NCBI GenBank assembly: GCA_032718565.1
Contig: JAVGVS010000160.1
Location: forward strand, 602,385-666,384
DNA from: Distichodus sexfasciatus
Lineage: Eukaryota > Chordata > Actinopteri > Characiformes > Distichodontidae
Direction: 5' to 3'
DNA length: 64,000 nucleotides
A model generated the notes under the pieces. The model was not told the origin of the DNA. It ran no database searches and saw only the letters and a list, made by a program, of their open reading frames with translations. Position numbers and translations under genes: made by a program. Shown here piece after piece: positions 1-10,120 of the stretch. The stretch's first letter is position 1. Every line of letters starts with the position of its first letter.

Positions 1-1613
1 GAATACATTCTATTTAGACGCGACCTTCTGGTCATACATGATTAGTAAACATGATATAAATGTGAGCGAATCTGTGAACACGCTTAATTATTGCTTGAAT
101 AATTTCCATAAATTCAAATTTAAACTAGGGCCGAATCGCAAATCTTTCCTGCCCAGTGTGCTTGATTGTCAGATTGGGTCACGTAACAATCAAGAAATAT
201 TTATAAAGCTGACTAAATGTCATGTTTCTTTCCAAACACTTAATTAATGTGTAATTTAAAAGAATCTGTGAAAAGCAAATGATGTAGTTTCCTAAGTTCT
301 TAACGTATGTGGATTAGAACAACAGTGGAGGAAACGAAATTAGCATACAAACCATACACAGTGCAAACAACTCTATGTGATGTTATGTTTCCTTAATAAA
401 TCCGTGGTTAGCTTTTTGAATAAAGTTTTAAAGCTCTCCTTTATTTTGGCATATTTTGTATGATTATAATTTTTAAAAATATATATAATGTAATTTGGTG
501 TATTTTAATGAACTTAATAATTTGATGTCTATATTATAGTAATGCCTGCCCTCGTGCGGTAGAACAGGGTATAACACTTTCCCGCCTCCCAGATAATCAT
601 AATTCTCTTAATTCATCAGCTGATTTTAGGAGATACATTTCTGGCTGAATTTCACCACAGTACATAAGTGAGCAATGTTCACTTTTTAGCTCTAGAAAAG
701 CAACAGTGTTCTTCCTGTCAACTTCCTCAGACATCCTGTCATGTTTATGAACCAAAAATTATTAGATTTACGCTTGCTCTATAAAACTACCTGCCACTGA
801 CTGTTGTTCTGCTCATGAACTCACATACTCCAGTCTTTCTGCCTTTTGATTTTTTCCAAGAAACCTTTTTCAACTTCACCATAATACCATATCTTAAAAA
901 TATTTTATTTATGGTTAAAGCATGTGCTTTAATACCTAGTAATTTATCCAGTTCTAAATAAGCACATTATTTAATGCCCTGCTGTCTATACCATATCCAT
1001 CAAATGCACACATTACTTTCAGGTTACACTGAATATATACATTTGTCCAGTTTGCAAAATGCTAAATGCAAATGCAAAAAAAAATCTGCAAAAATGTTTG
1101 TTTAGCCCTAACCCTAATTCTCAGGTGCACCTGGAAGAACTGATCCTAGGTTCATGATACTCAGGTTCATGCTATTTCTTTATGCCATTTTCATGCTTGA
1201 ATTCCATCTTGTGCTAAATAACCTTCACAGCTGAGTTGCATTATTTATGTCTATAAAATAGTAAGCAAATAATTTATATGTACAGAAAGTCAACACAAAT
1301 TAAAATTGTGCCTCAGGTTCATTTTATTGCTTTATATTTATTGCTAAATACCTTCACAGCTGCGTTGCATTGTTTTATCTCTCACTTAGTCTAGCCAGGC
1401 ATCCGAGAATGTGTGATGTCATGTTAAAGAGGGAAATTTCAGAAAACGCATTGCTCTCAACTTTTATCATTGTGGACGATCACAACATGCGATTGTTGTG
1501 AGTTTCAGGTTAAAAAAAAGATGCCCTGGCATCAGCTCGCGTGCAGCGATAAACATGGGACGGCCTGATAAGGTCTTCTGTTAAGAGGGATGGGATAAGA
1601 AAGGGAGACCTAC
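1..1613. other. AT-rich non-coding stretch
   Basis: No gene or RNA gene is supported; the 69-codon frame at 38-247 has no recognisable motif and is in AT-rich DNA. A local diverged duplication is visible: a segment around 1161-1240 with 'CTTCACAGCTGAGTTGCATT' recurs around 1308-1372 with one change (GCG for GAG). A short inverted repeat, CACAACA at 1481-1487 and TGTTGTG at 1494-1500, sits in a less AT-rich patch at about 1385-1580 that could be regulatory. Nothing else stands out. Confidence 0.6.
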
Positions 1614-1993
1614 CAGTATTGGAGAGTAGCTAATTACAAATACCCACAATACTAAGTTGGCTCAATTTTTAGTAGCTTTAAGAGTAACATTCCTTTTTTT
1701 TTAGAAATAGCGATGCAGCCTCACAAGACCTTATATCATTACAAAAGAAAGTACATTTTTTTTCTCATTACAAAGACAGGTGTTTTGCAACTATCAGATG
1801 TTTCTGGCTGGTGGTGACCTTTTGGTTTAGAATTGGCAGTAGCTTAAATGTAATTAGCCACTTTTCCTCTGAAGCTTATAGTGTAGCCAACTACTATGTT
1901 AAAACAGTCGCTTGTCTGTAGGTTAGCTGCTTTAAATAATAGGTAGCTTGTAATTTGAAAAGCAACTGTTTAAAAATAGCTTCCCCATCACTG
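1614..1993. mobile_element. hAT-type non-autonomous element (short copy)
   Basis: Begins with CAGTATTGGAGAGTAGCT and ends with AATAGCTTCCCCATCACTG, imperfect inverted termini of the CAGTGTTGGGGAAGCTAC type seen in the related copies at 2381-3086, 8274-9706 and 55140-55555. The ends are full of AGCTA/TAGCT motifs, which in hAT elements are typical subterminal transposase-binding repeats (family knowledge). About 380 bp, no coding capacity. I could not find a matching 8-bp target duplication, so the exact ends are less sure than for the other copies. Confidence 0.6.
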
Positions 1994-2380
1994 CATCCTT
2001 CTGCATACAGCCTTAGGTGAGGTCACCGAGTTCACGTCGATGGGTTTTACATTTTGGCCTGTGACTTGAATGATAGGCGCAGGAGATGAAGATCAGCTCT
2101 GATAACACCAGCCGGGCCAAACTCCCCAAGTCCTGGGTCACGTTCAACTCTCCCTGACTCTGCCACATGGCGGATTTGTGTGTGTGTGTGTGTGCATGTG
2201 CTGTAGGATGTAACTGGATCTTTTCAAGTGAGCAGGGGAAGCCCATGTTGCCACTATGTGGAATCAGAAGCTATCAGTACAGAGCCTGAACCCGAAGACC
2301 ACAGCTGCCAATTTCCGTCTCAGACATGAAATATGACATGAAGTGCTTGATTTTGTGGCCATACACATTTCTTCCCTATG
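1994..2380. other. Unique non-coding spacer with (TG)n
   Basis: Spacer between two hAT-type elements. It holds a (TG)9 tract at 2177-2194 and a moderately GC-rich stretch (about 2020-2170) without a coherent coding frame. No gene seen. Confidence 0.6.
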
Positions 2381-3086
2381 CAATGTTGGGGAAGGTACTT
2401 CTAAATGGTAGCTTTCCAACAAGCTACTTACGATTAAAAGTAGCTAAGCTACAGCCAAGCTACTGTCTCAATATTGTAGTAAGCCACAGTACTAGCTATA
2501 TCATCCAGTAACACTTAATATTTGTACTGTAGGATTATTTTGAAGCAAATTAATAAAAACTACTATGTTAAACATCAAATATGACATTAAAATAATAGGA
2601 AAACCTATATTTTAACCATTTAATCAAATCACAATAAGGTATTGATGACATTTTGGAGGTAAAGAGTGTTTTGATTTTTGGCTTCCATAAATTACACTCA
2701 AATGTGCTGTCTGTTTCACCTTTCAGAGTCATACATTTGTTTAAATATGATATAAGATAGATTCTTGCTTCCATCTTCACCAAGATGGACTCTCGGATTC
2801 TCCGACTCCGTCTTGCAGCTGCCAAGAGCACACTGTGAAACAACGAGCAGGCACGGCAGCCTATCAGATTCCACTTCTGTGAATTCAACATCAATCAGAA
2901 CCACCTGGGAGTTTAAAAAATGCCTGTCTTTGCAACGAGAGAAAAATAATGGGTTTTGCATTTTGCCACAACATTGCTATTCCAGTAAATAAAAATAGCT
3001 GAAAAAGCTAAAAGTAGCTTTGCTACTGATATGGTACTGAAAAAAAAGTTAAGGTATTAGCATCTCTAATTTTAGTTACCTCCAAA
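2381..3086. mobile_element. hAT-type non-autonomous element
   Basis: Starts CAATGTTGGGGAAGGTACTT, a variant of the CAGTGTTGGGGAAGCTAC terminus. The right end (about AGTTACCTCCAAA) is decayed, but CCCTATG occurs just outside both ends (2374-2380 and 3087-3093), which fits an 8-bp hAT target duplication with one base lost or changed. The interior matches the copy at 8274-9706 (for example the shared segments around AGCCTATCAGAT and CACTTCTGTGAATTCAA) and, reversed, the copy at 55140-55555 (GACGGAGTCGGAG versus GATGGAGTCGGAG). No transposase coding frame, so it must have been moved in trans. Confidence 0.7.
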
Positions 3087-3420
3087 CCCTATGTACATGT
3101 ATGAGCGTAGACACACTCAGGCTTCTCACGATAGGCTTGGCAAAGGGGCAGGCGAGATTGCACGGGGGACTAATCAACAGATATCAATCTCTGTCTCCCA
3201 GAGCCCCCAGTTGCCCTCTCCTTGTCATCACGGAGGCCGGTCTGGGTGCTAGGGTGCATTTTCTCACAGTCAGACATCTCCACGGGCCGCCTGAGGAACC
3301 ACAGCAGCTGAAGATTGGCCATCGTCGCTGCCATTGCCTCCGCTGTCACCTCCGCCTCCGCTTTGGGTCCGTTTGATGGTACTGTCTGCCTGTGGAATGT
3401 AGAGACGGGTGTGGGGACAG
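3087..3420. other. GC-rich unique non-coding stretch
   Basis: GC-richer than its surroundings. Overlapping short frames on both strands (such as 3101-3376 and 3346-3543) reflect few stop codons in GC-rich DNA; none has a recognisable domain. It could be regulatory, but only comparison with other fish would show that. Confidence 0.4.
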
Positions 3421-3695
3421 AGGGGCCCTACAGAAGGGAGCTTGCAGAAGGAGGAGGAGAAAGAAAGCGGGAGGGGGAGGCATGAGGAGCAGCGAGCCCG
3501 CAGAATTGACCTTTGGCTCTGGAGTCAGGAAGTTATGACTCAATTTTCAGCAAGAAAGGGAGGAGAGAGGCAGAGAGAGTGAGGGGAAAAGAAGGTAGGG
3601 AGGGAAAGAAACGTATAGATGCCAAGACACAGAAGGAAAGAATTTGAAAGAGAGAGAGGAGGGAATGGGAGGGAGGAATGAAGAGAAACAGAGCA
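3421..3695. repeat. Polypurine-rich (GA/GGA) tract
   Basis: The plus strand is strongly purine-biased over about 270 bp. Long A/G-only runs include GAAGGAGGAGGAGAAAGAAA near 3447 and stretches through 3550-3611 and 3621-3692, broken by few pyrimidines. This is low-complexity DNA. The frames 3533-3778 and 3540-3731 on the minus strand are artefacts of it (Ser/Leu/Pro/Phe-rich translations). Confidence 0.75.
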
Positions 3696-4351
3696 CTTTC
3701 TTTTGGAGAGGCTGCTAATGAGTGTCCCCAACCTCTTGACACTATAACTGTAAAAAAAAAAAAAAGGGTTCTGTTCATCCCATCAGAAACAACATTTTAA
3801 AAAAATTTGTTTTTTACAATGTCTAGCATTTCCACCTTTCTGGGATCAACTTGAACAGCATCAGCTTACGCTGTGCCTTCTCTGCAAATAATGAATGATT
3901 TTATTAACAAGTGAGGAAACAAAACTAATGTGTGATTTAAAAACGTGACCTGGGCTTATCAGGATGTTTCTGCTTGAGGCAGTGATGGTGGGAAGATCCC
4001 TGTGCTGCAAGGAAGAGGAAAAGTATGTGTGTGGCGTCTCCAGGCTCTTTGTTTTCAGAGCCCTGCCTCAACCTTCACCTTTCCTGTCCAGTCAGCCCCC
4101 CCTCAGCACTTTCGGCTGCATGCGTGTTGGGCCGCACACATTTGATATCAGACTAGCGCACACTTTAAGAAAGTACGCCCATTTACGCACGTACGCAGTC
4201 CCATAGGGCATGAATTCCCTACTAGGAAGACAAGCTTTAATTTTGCAGCACGTTATGCACGATTGCTGACAAACAAATATTTAAATCATGTTCAGATGCA
4301 CATAAATGGAATAATCCTGAGGTTCAGGAAACATAATATTTAAATATATAA
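3696..4351. other. Unique non-coding stretch
   Basis: AT-rich spacer with an A-run at about 3751-3764. The 80-codon frame at 3964-4206 has no recognisable domain. No gene, RNA gene or clear repeat seen. Confidence 0.5.
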
Positions 4352-4790
4352 AGGAGAAATGCTAAAGGCTGTTTGTAGATGTTTCTGCTGATATGTGACC
4401 TAGCTGTTAAACTGTGAGATGGTCAATTAATGTTAATCTCACGACAGGAAGAATGCTATTCTCAAGAAATGCAATAGCAGAGTTTTTCCTAATTTTGGCT
4501 CCCTCCTCATGGCCAAAATTGGACAAAACCCTAAGCGCACAATGGTGAAGCCCATCTGGAATCAATAGGGAATGATAACCGTAATGGCGGTGACCACTTG
4601 TGGTCAAAATAGGAAATGACAACCTTAACGGTGGTGCCCCTTGAGGCCAAAATTGGGAATAACAACCTTAATGGTTAAAATAGGGAATGATAACATAAAC
4701 AGTGCAATAGTGCCACCTTCTTGTGGTGAAAATAGGGAATGACAACCCTAATGGTGGTGGTGCTCCCTTGTAGCCAAAATAGGAAACTAC
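4352..4790 (+). repeat. Dispersed repeat with internal minisatellite (copy 1)
   Basis: The first ~130 bp (from GGAGAAATGCTAAAGGCTG) match, in reverse complement, the copy at 19878-20114. They are followed here by several diverged tandem units of roughly 45-60 bp built on the theme GCCAAAATAGGGAATGACAA...CCTTAATGGTGGTG...CCTTGTGG (about 4498-4790). The unique head plus variable tandem tail is present at both sites, so the minisatellite belongs to a mobile or dispersed unit rather than arising locally. Element class unknown. Confidence 0.65.
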
Positions 4791-5790
4791 AATTTTTTTG
4801 ACGTGGGAGTGTGGGCAAAAAAAAGAGGGTTGCAGTTGGGCTACTGACAAGAACTGCAGTGTCACTGCAACAAATGCTGAGGAAGGAGTTAAAGTACCAA
4901 GAAGTGGGAAGAAGAATGACAAAAAACAATGATTAAAAAGGACTGTAAAAGAAATATGTGCTGTGGAAAAATTAGAATCACATACTGTGATTGGACACAT
5001 AAACCATGTTCTACAAATACATTTTTAGCAAGATGCAGCTTCTCTAGAAGCTGACTCGCAGTTAGACTGGGTTGGTGCAGCATGTGCTCTTCTTCAGCAC
5101 AATTTAAATAGAAAGATCAGAGGGAAAGTTTGGAGCCAGCACATGCAGGCAGGCCCTGGATGGAGCGAGGGAGCGAGGGAACGAGGACGTGTGAACACAC
5201 TGAAGCCCTTCATCCACACTCAGGTTTTTCACACCAGATGAATCACCTGCTTTGGCTCTCTACAGGGCACGATTATGACATCAAAGGGGACGGTTCATAA
5301 AAGGAGTCTCAGAGCACCGCTGGAACGACCGCTGGAACGATGGTTTGGTTGGTAAAGTGGCGGGCGTCTGCCGGCTCAGCGGTGCGGTGAGCACCTCCGG
5401 TTCTACTGCTGCCGCTGCTGTTGCTGCCATTCTGAATGAACAAGGAGAAGCTGCAGACACAGGAAACGGCTTTACTTCAAAGTTCGTGCCTTAATTGTCC
5501 AATATGGAGACAGTTTTATTTTTACCTGCTCTTTTCTGGGGGAAATTTGGCTGGGATTTGCGTAGGTTATGGCCACTAGTACTGTTAAGAGACTCTGACA
5601 TGCAATGGAAAAATAAACAAGCCAATGCTTCCTGAACAACTAACTGTAAAACTGCCAATTTGTCAAAATATTAAGCATTTTAAGCACATCTGTTATTTGT
5701 GAGATACATCACTGTTAACTACTGTGACATTTTTAGAAAACATTTCAATAAGATAAATTGTAGTGGGGCAGGGATTTCAGTTACTGGAAC
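4791..5790. other. Unique non-coding stretch
   Basis: No gene supported. A small tandem duplication, CGCTGGAACGA twice, lies at about 5318-5340, next to a GC-richer patch with GCTGCCGCTGCTGTTGCTG near 5410. Overlapping minus-strand frames at 4668-5083 are AT-rich and motif-free. Confidence 0.5.
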
Positions 5791-5885
5791 ATGGTATTGG
5801 TAATTGTGAAACTGTGAGGGATTTGAATCCCAGCGGAGCCTAAAAAAACTGCTGTTGTGCACCCAAGACATCTTAACCCTTACTG
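5791..5885 (+). repeat. tRNA-derived SINE fragment
   Basis: Contains GGATTTGAATCCCAGC (B-box-like, about 5819-5834) followed by a decayed CACCCAAGACATCTTAACCC segment, resembling the 'gcaagacacttaacc' block that follows the B box in many fish SINEs. Short, with no clear A box or tail, so a truncated relic is the most likely reading. Confidence 0.45.
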
Positions 5886-8265
5886 TACGTTTCTACAGGA
5901 AAACTATTCCTGTAATTAAAATTAGATAAGTTAGTTTGATAAATGCTATAACTGTAAATAAAATCTGTATTTTCTTTGTTGAACATAAAGGATTGTGTAT
6001 ATGTGTCTCTGACCCTAAAAGTTGTCAGTATAGAAAGAGGCACGGCAGAGAAGTCTTCACACAGCAACCAAAAATTTTACAGAAGAAAAGGCTGTTGATT
6101 TAGGCTGTGGGTAATGGAGTGAGTGTCTCTCTGTTTCTGCTTTGGGAATGCCTCAGATCACGGCATGTGGTTTCAGTGCATGTTTGGACTGCTGTTGATA
6201 TGATGTGGACAGAGAGAGAGAGGGAGAGAGAGAAAGAGGGAGCCATGACCATGGAGCAGAGCTCGATCCCAGCTGAAACCTTTAAGCTAATTGACCACCC
6301 ATATGCAGCATTCCTGCTCCTTCGGGCCTGTCTCGGAGCAGAGCGCTGGGGAAAGGGGAAGCGGAGCCCCTCTCAGACTGGCTCTGTAGCCTCACGCAGT
6401 GATTAATTACACATTCGAGTCCCGGCTTTACCCCTCTCTCCCTCCCTTCCCCAACTTGTTTACACGGCCCAGAGCGGTTCACCTTCAGTGGCACCTCATG
6501 TTAAACAGGCCGCTAATGTCAAGGCTGCATGGCACGTGGCGCTAGAATCCTACTAGGTTTCCATTTTCCTCCGTGCGTTGCGCCTAACCCCCTTCAATCC
6601 CTCCCTCTATTCTGAGTCTCTCCAATAAGTCATTAATGGTTGACCCGCAGCGTCCTTCTTGATCTCGTTTCTGCTTGCTCTTTTAATCCCAAATTGCAAA
6701 CTGCTTTGAAAAGCAATGTTCTGAAGGGATTTTTTATTGCTATGTTTTCTTCTGTTCTCTGAACCCCCAAAAATGTAGTTTGTAAGAACCATAAAGACGG
6801 GTCTGGACAAAGTGAGGTCAGCAAAGGTTTTTTAGCCAATCAGATGTCAGAGCACTTTCCATTTAGGTTTTCCTTCAAGCAAAATGAATGATTAGATATG
6901 CTATCTGTAAAAAGCTTCACTTGGATGATAAGAGTCAGATATTTGCGTGGTTCTTTTTTATTAATAATAGTAGTTTGTAGTATAGTAGTATTAATTAAGA
7001 GTTAGTTAAGCAAGTAGTTAAAAGTGGTATATAGTACATGTTTATTTCATTAGTATACTGTAGTGTTATTTGCATACTTTGTAATTGAACAGAAAATTAC
7101 CAGTGACCGAATTTCACTCTCTTCTTATTATGAAATTAATTTAGTAATTTTGTCTGAAGAAGAACAAAAAAATTGAATGGGTGATATTACCAGCTGCAGG
7201 CCTTTATGTGACTGGTGCAAAATCTTAAACGTTCAAACTTTCAAGCTGTTCCAGTTGTGGTTACATGCTACAATCTGGTCCTCATTTTTGGAATTAAGGA
7301 AATTTTGGAATTGGCATTATTTTTTTATAACAAGTAAATTGAAGCACTTTAAGACTTAGTGGTTCAATTAAGTATATTAAAGTTGTTCTTATTTTATAAT
7401 AGCTGACTTTTACCAACACCAGCAAAATACATTTAATTTTAATACTTTTACTCAAGTAGAATTTTCATAAGGGTCTTTAGCCAGTTATGACATAATTTTC
7501 TTTGTCTGGGAACATTTCTTAAGTGTGAACTTCAGTCTCTCAACACACCAAAGCTAACCAAAGCTAAAGGGCAGTTATTATCCAGATATAACAATACAAG
7601 CCCCTTGTCTTTCTTATTGTTATTCACTTTTCCTTTGGTGTTCAGTAAAGTCTTTTTAGATGCATCTGGCAGTTTTTGAACCTTTCAGTCTGTGTTATAA
7701 ATCATCTGTGACTTTTCTGCAAGTTTGAACTGCTGAAGTTTGATTGCATGGAGTCACTGGGTTAGTGTGCATCGTTAGCTCAAGGCTGGAGAGTGGAAAT
7801 AGAGGGAACAGGGTAAAGGGGCCAGACTCCTATCATTTAATCTAAATCAAATGTTGACTGAGAGAAGGAGGGACCATTCCGTACATTCCTCACAGGGAGA
7901 CCACTAGACAGGTACTTCACTCCCTTTACTCTCTCTTTTCGCTCTCTCTCTGTTAGTCTCCCTTTTTCACTAAATCTCCTTGAACCATGACTTCTCTCCC
8001 CTATCTAGCACAAATACACCAAAACACACACACACATAGAGAGAGAGAGAGAGAGGCCTTTACTAGACTGCCAATTTTAGAACTAACAAAGAACAGGATA
8101 TTTACCAGTAAATTGAAGCATACTGCTTTCAGACTTCAAGTAAGAACTTTGTCATTTCCTTACTTGCTGTGCTGACATTAGGGCTACAGAAATGTGTAGC
8201 TGACACAAGCAAAGACAATGAGTCCCTTTCCTCATTCAGAGTGTTGAAGAAATATCCTTCAGTTC
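5886..8265. other. Unique non-coding stretch with GA and CA microsatellites
   Basis: No gene supported. It contains a GA-rich tract at 6210-6240, a GC-rich island at about 6245-6640 with GATTAATTAC at 6401-6410 (homeodomain-like core), AT-rich DNA to about 7750, and a CA-then-GA compound microsatellite at 8023-8056. The frames 6107-6406 and 6282-6494 overlap on opposite strands in the GC-rich patch and carry no recognisable domain. Confidence 0.5.
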
Positions 8266-8273
8266 ATTCTGCC
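8266..8273. repeat. 8-bp target-site duplication, left
   Basis: ATTCTGCC directly precedes the element at 8274-9706; the identical ATTCTGCC follows it at 9707-9714. Eight-base duplications are characteristic of hAT transposition. Confidence 0.8.
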
Positions 8274-8409
8274 CTCTGTTGTGGGGAGGGTATTTTCAAA
8301 CGGTATATTTTCAAGCTACAAGCTACAAAGTAGCTAAGTTACAGTCAAGCTATGGTTTAATGTAGTAGTTAGCTACGCAACATGCTACAGAGTAAGAGTA
8401 GCTATTTCA

Positions 8410-8675
8410 TTCTAAGTTCTGATTCTATGTTAGTGATTAGTTGTCATGGTGAACACACTGCAGCACAGCACACGGTTCACCACAACGAAATATGACCTTT
8501 GCATTTGACCCATTCATGAAGGAGCAGTGGGCAGCCGACATAGGCAGCACCGGGGAAGCAGTTCTTGGTACCTTGCTCATCAGTACCTCAGTGGTACCTT
8601 TACCGGCCTGGGACTCGAACCAGCAACCTTCCGATCATGTGGCAAATGCTCTAATCGTTATGCTACCAAATGCCA
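8410..8675 (-). mobile_element. tRNA-derived SINE nested in the hAT-type element
   Basis: On the minus strand the head has an A-box-like region within 8641-8674 (TTTGGTAGCATAACGATTAG) and a B box GGTTCGAGTCC at 8611-8621. Downstream is the body common in fish SINEs, seen on the plus strand as GAGCAGTGGGCAGCC and ACCTTGCTCATCAGTACCTC. Alignment of the host to the copy at 2381-3086 puts the insertion between CTATTTCAT and CCAGTAATAC. No clear target duplication or clean tail was seen. It is not a functional tRNA gene: the body extends well beyond tRNA length and no acceptor stem pairs. Confidence 0.75.
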
Positions 8676-8736
8676 ACCAGTAATACTTAACATTTGTGTT
8701 AGAGTACTCTTAGAGCAAAATTAATTAAAATGTTAA

Positions 8737-9276
8737 AGGTCTCATATTATGAAAAATTCACTTTTTCTGTTCTTTGGACATCCACTTGGGTCTGTACTGC
8801 CTGTACACACACTGTAAGTTTGAAAAAAATATTAAATTGTGTTAGTATTAATTTACGAATGTCAGAAATTATTTGCTTAAATGAGCTGTTTAGATTTCTC
8901 CCCTAACTCTACATCACATTATGGGTCATTTGATTAACTCCACCCTCCTATCTGAGAACCTCTGCCCACTAGGGACAACGGCTAGTGCTTCCTGATCTGC
9001 CATGTTTTCTTGCAAGCGCTAGCATGGGAATCACAATGAAGAAGTTCTGCAGTGGGGCGTGGGCAGCAGTGAATCATTTGCATTTAGGAATACTAATGAG
9101 AAAAAGCCTGTTCTGAAAGGGAGTGAAACAAAGGGGTAAAAAGGTAGGCGAAAATGCCTAACGTGAGAGGTATTTTCAGCAAACTATTTCAGGCGTGTTT
9201 AAAGGAGCTCATAGACCTTTTATTTTACTCATAGACCTTATTTTAACTGGTTGAAAAATTTTATAATATGGGACCT
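8737..9276. mobile_element. TTAA-flanked MITE nested in the hAT-type element
   Basis: Inverted ends AGGTCTCATATTATGAAAAA (left) and TTTTATAATATGGGACCT (right) are flanked on each side by TTAA (8733-8736 and 9277-9280). A TTAA target is the hallmark of piggyBac-type transposition, although these termini do not start with the usual CCC, so the superfamily is tentative. About 540 bp, no coding frame. The host sequence resumes on both sides as in the uninterrupted copy at 2381-3086. Confidence 0.7.
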
Positions 9277-9706
9277 TTAAAATTGATATGAAAATTTGTC
9301 ATATCACAGTAAGGTTATGAAGATGTTTTGGATGTAGAGTATGTTTTGATTTACAGCTTGCATAAGATACATTCAAATGTGTAAGTTTCGTCCTTTTTGC
9401 CGTTCAGAGTCATACGTTTTTATAAATGCGTTCTCACCAAATTAGACCACATCCTCTGTATGTAATGTAATTAGCATGTGTCACATGGGCACAGTAGCCT
9501 ATCAGATGCCACTTCTGTGAATTCAATCACCAGTCACCGAGTATTTTTTGTAACAATGACATGTTTTGCCACACTACATTGCTATTTGTAAAAGTTACTG
9601 GAAAAGCTAAAGCTTTTTAAAAGTAGCTTTGCTTCTGATGCACAACTGAAAAATAGTTGTTAAATTAGTAGCATCACTACTAGTAACTTAGCTACACCCC
9701 ACACTG

Positions 9707-9714
9707 ATTCTGCC
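9707..9714. repeat. 8-bp target-site duplication, right
   Basis: ATTCTGCC, identical to 8266-8273 on the other side of the hAT-type composite. Confidence 0.8.
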
Positions 9715-9835
9715 CAACATCATCCCTAAAGCAGCATTGGTGGACCTGGAATATGGGTCAGTCCTGGGGTACTACAGTGGACAGTGTAGACTCAGAGTGT
9801 AGTCTGAGTCTGAATCTGGTAGAATAAAGGTTTAC

Positions 9836-10113
9836 CTTGGCTGGAAGAGGGGAATTTGTAACCACAGTGACAAAACCATACATTCACAGGCACTTCCACA
9901 CTGAGGTCTAACACCCGCCGCACAAGTACACGCCTGGCAGGGAGGCAACTGCATGCGAACAGTGCAGCGGGGGGACGGCAGGCTTTGATCGGCACGACAC
10001 GCCTGCGGCCTCTGAGCTGCGGGAACACCACACATCTTGTCTGATATTCTGCATTCGCAAACTGCAAAATTCCAGCCGTGCAGAGCTTGGCTTGTGACAA
10101 ACGACCATGCACC
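9836..10113 (-). other. Candidate cysteine-rich exon or GC-rich island
   Basis: GC-rich 278-bp block inside AT-rich DNA. On the minus strand it is preceded by a T-rich tract and TTTGCCCCAG (acceptor-like, AG at 10114-10115) and followed by CCAAG/GTAAAC (donor-like, GT at 9834-9835). Two frames stay open across it. One is very cysteine-rich, with about eleven Cys in 75 residues (for example CGVPAAQRPQACRADQ and LPPCQACTCAAGVRPQCG); the other includes YQTRCVVFPQLRGRRR, faintly reminiscent of the middle of a thrombospondin type 1 repeat, but the WS.CS..CG start is missing. No neighbouring exon was found. A relic exon, a real isolated exon, or a non-coding GC island are all possible. Confidence 0.25.
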
Positions 10114-10120
10114 CTGGGGC

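Larger units (their letters stand above)
8274..9706. mobile_element. hAT-type element, composite with two nested insertions
   Basis: Left end CTCTGTTGTGGGGAGGG is a decayed CAGTGTTGGGG terminus; right end AGCTACACCCCACACTG. Perfect 8-bp flanking repeats (ATTCTGCC) fix the boundaries. Outside the two insertions the sequence aligns to the copy at 2381-3086 (GTAGCTAAGTTACAGTCAAGCTA near 8331, AGCCTATCAGATGCCACTTC near 9497, the AAAGCTAAAG...AGTAGCTTTGCT end near 9605). Removing the SINE (about 8410-8675) and the TTAA-flanked MITE (8737-9276) leaves about 630 bp, close to the size of the 2381 copy. No transposase frame is present. Confidence 0.8.

Noticed and set aside
1102..1118. Telomere-like repeat
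   Set aside because: Only CCCTAACCCTAA, too short to mean an interstitial telomeric site.
8590..8680. Minus-strand tRNA gene
   Set aside because: A and B boxes are present but no acceptor stem pairs and a SINE body follows; it is a SINE head.
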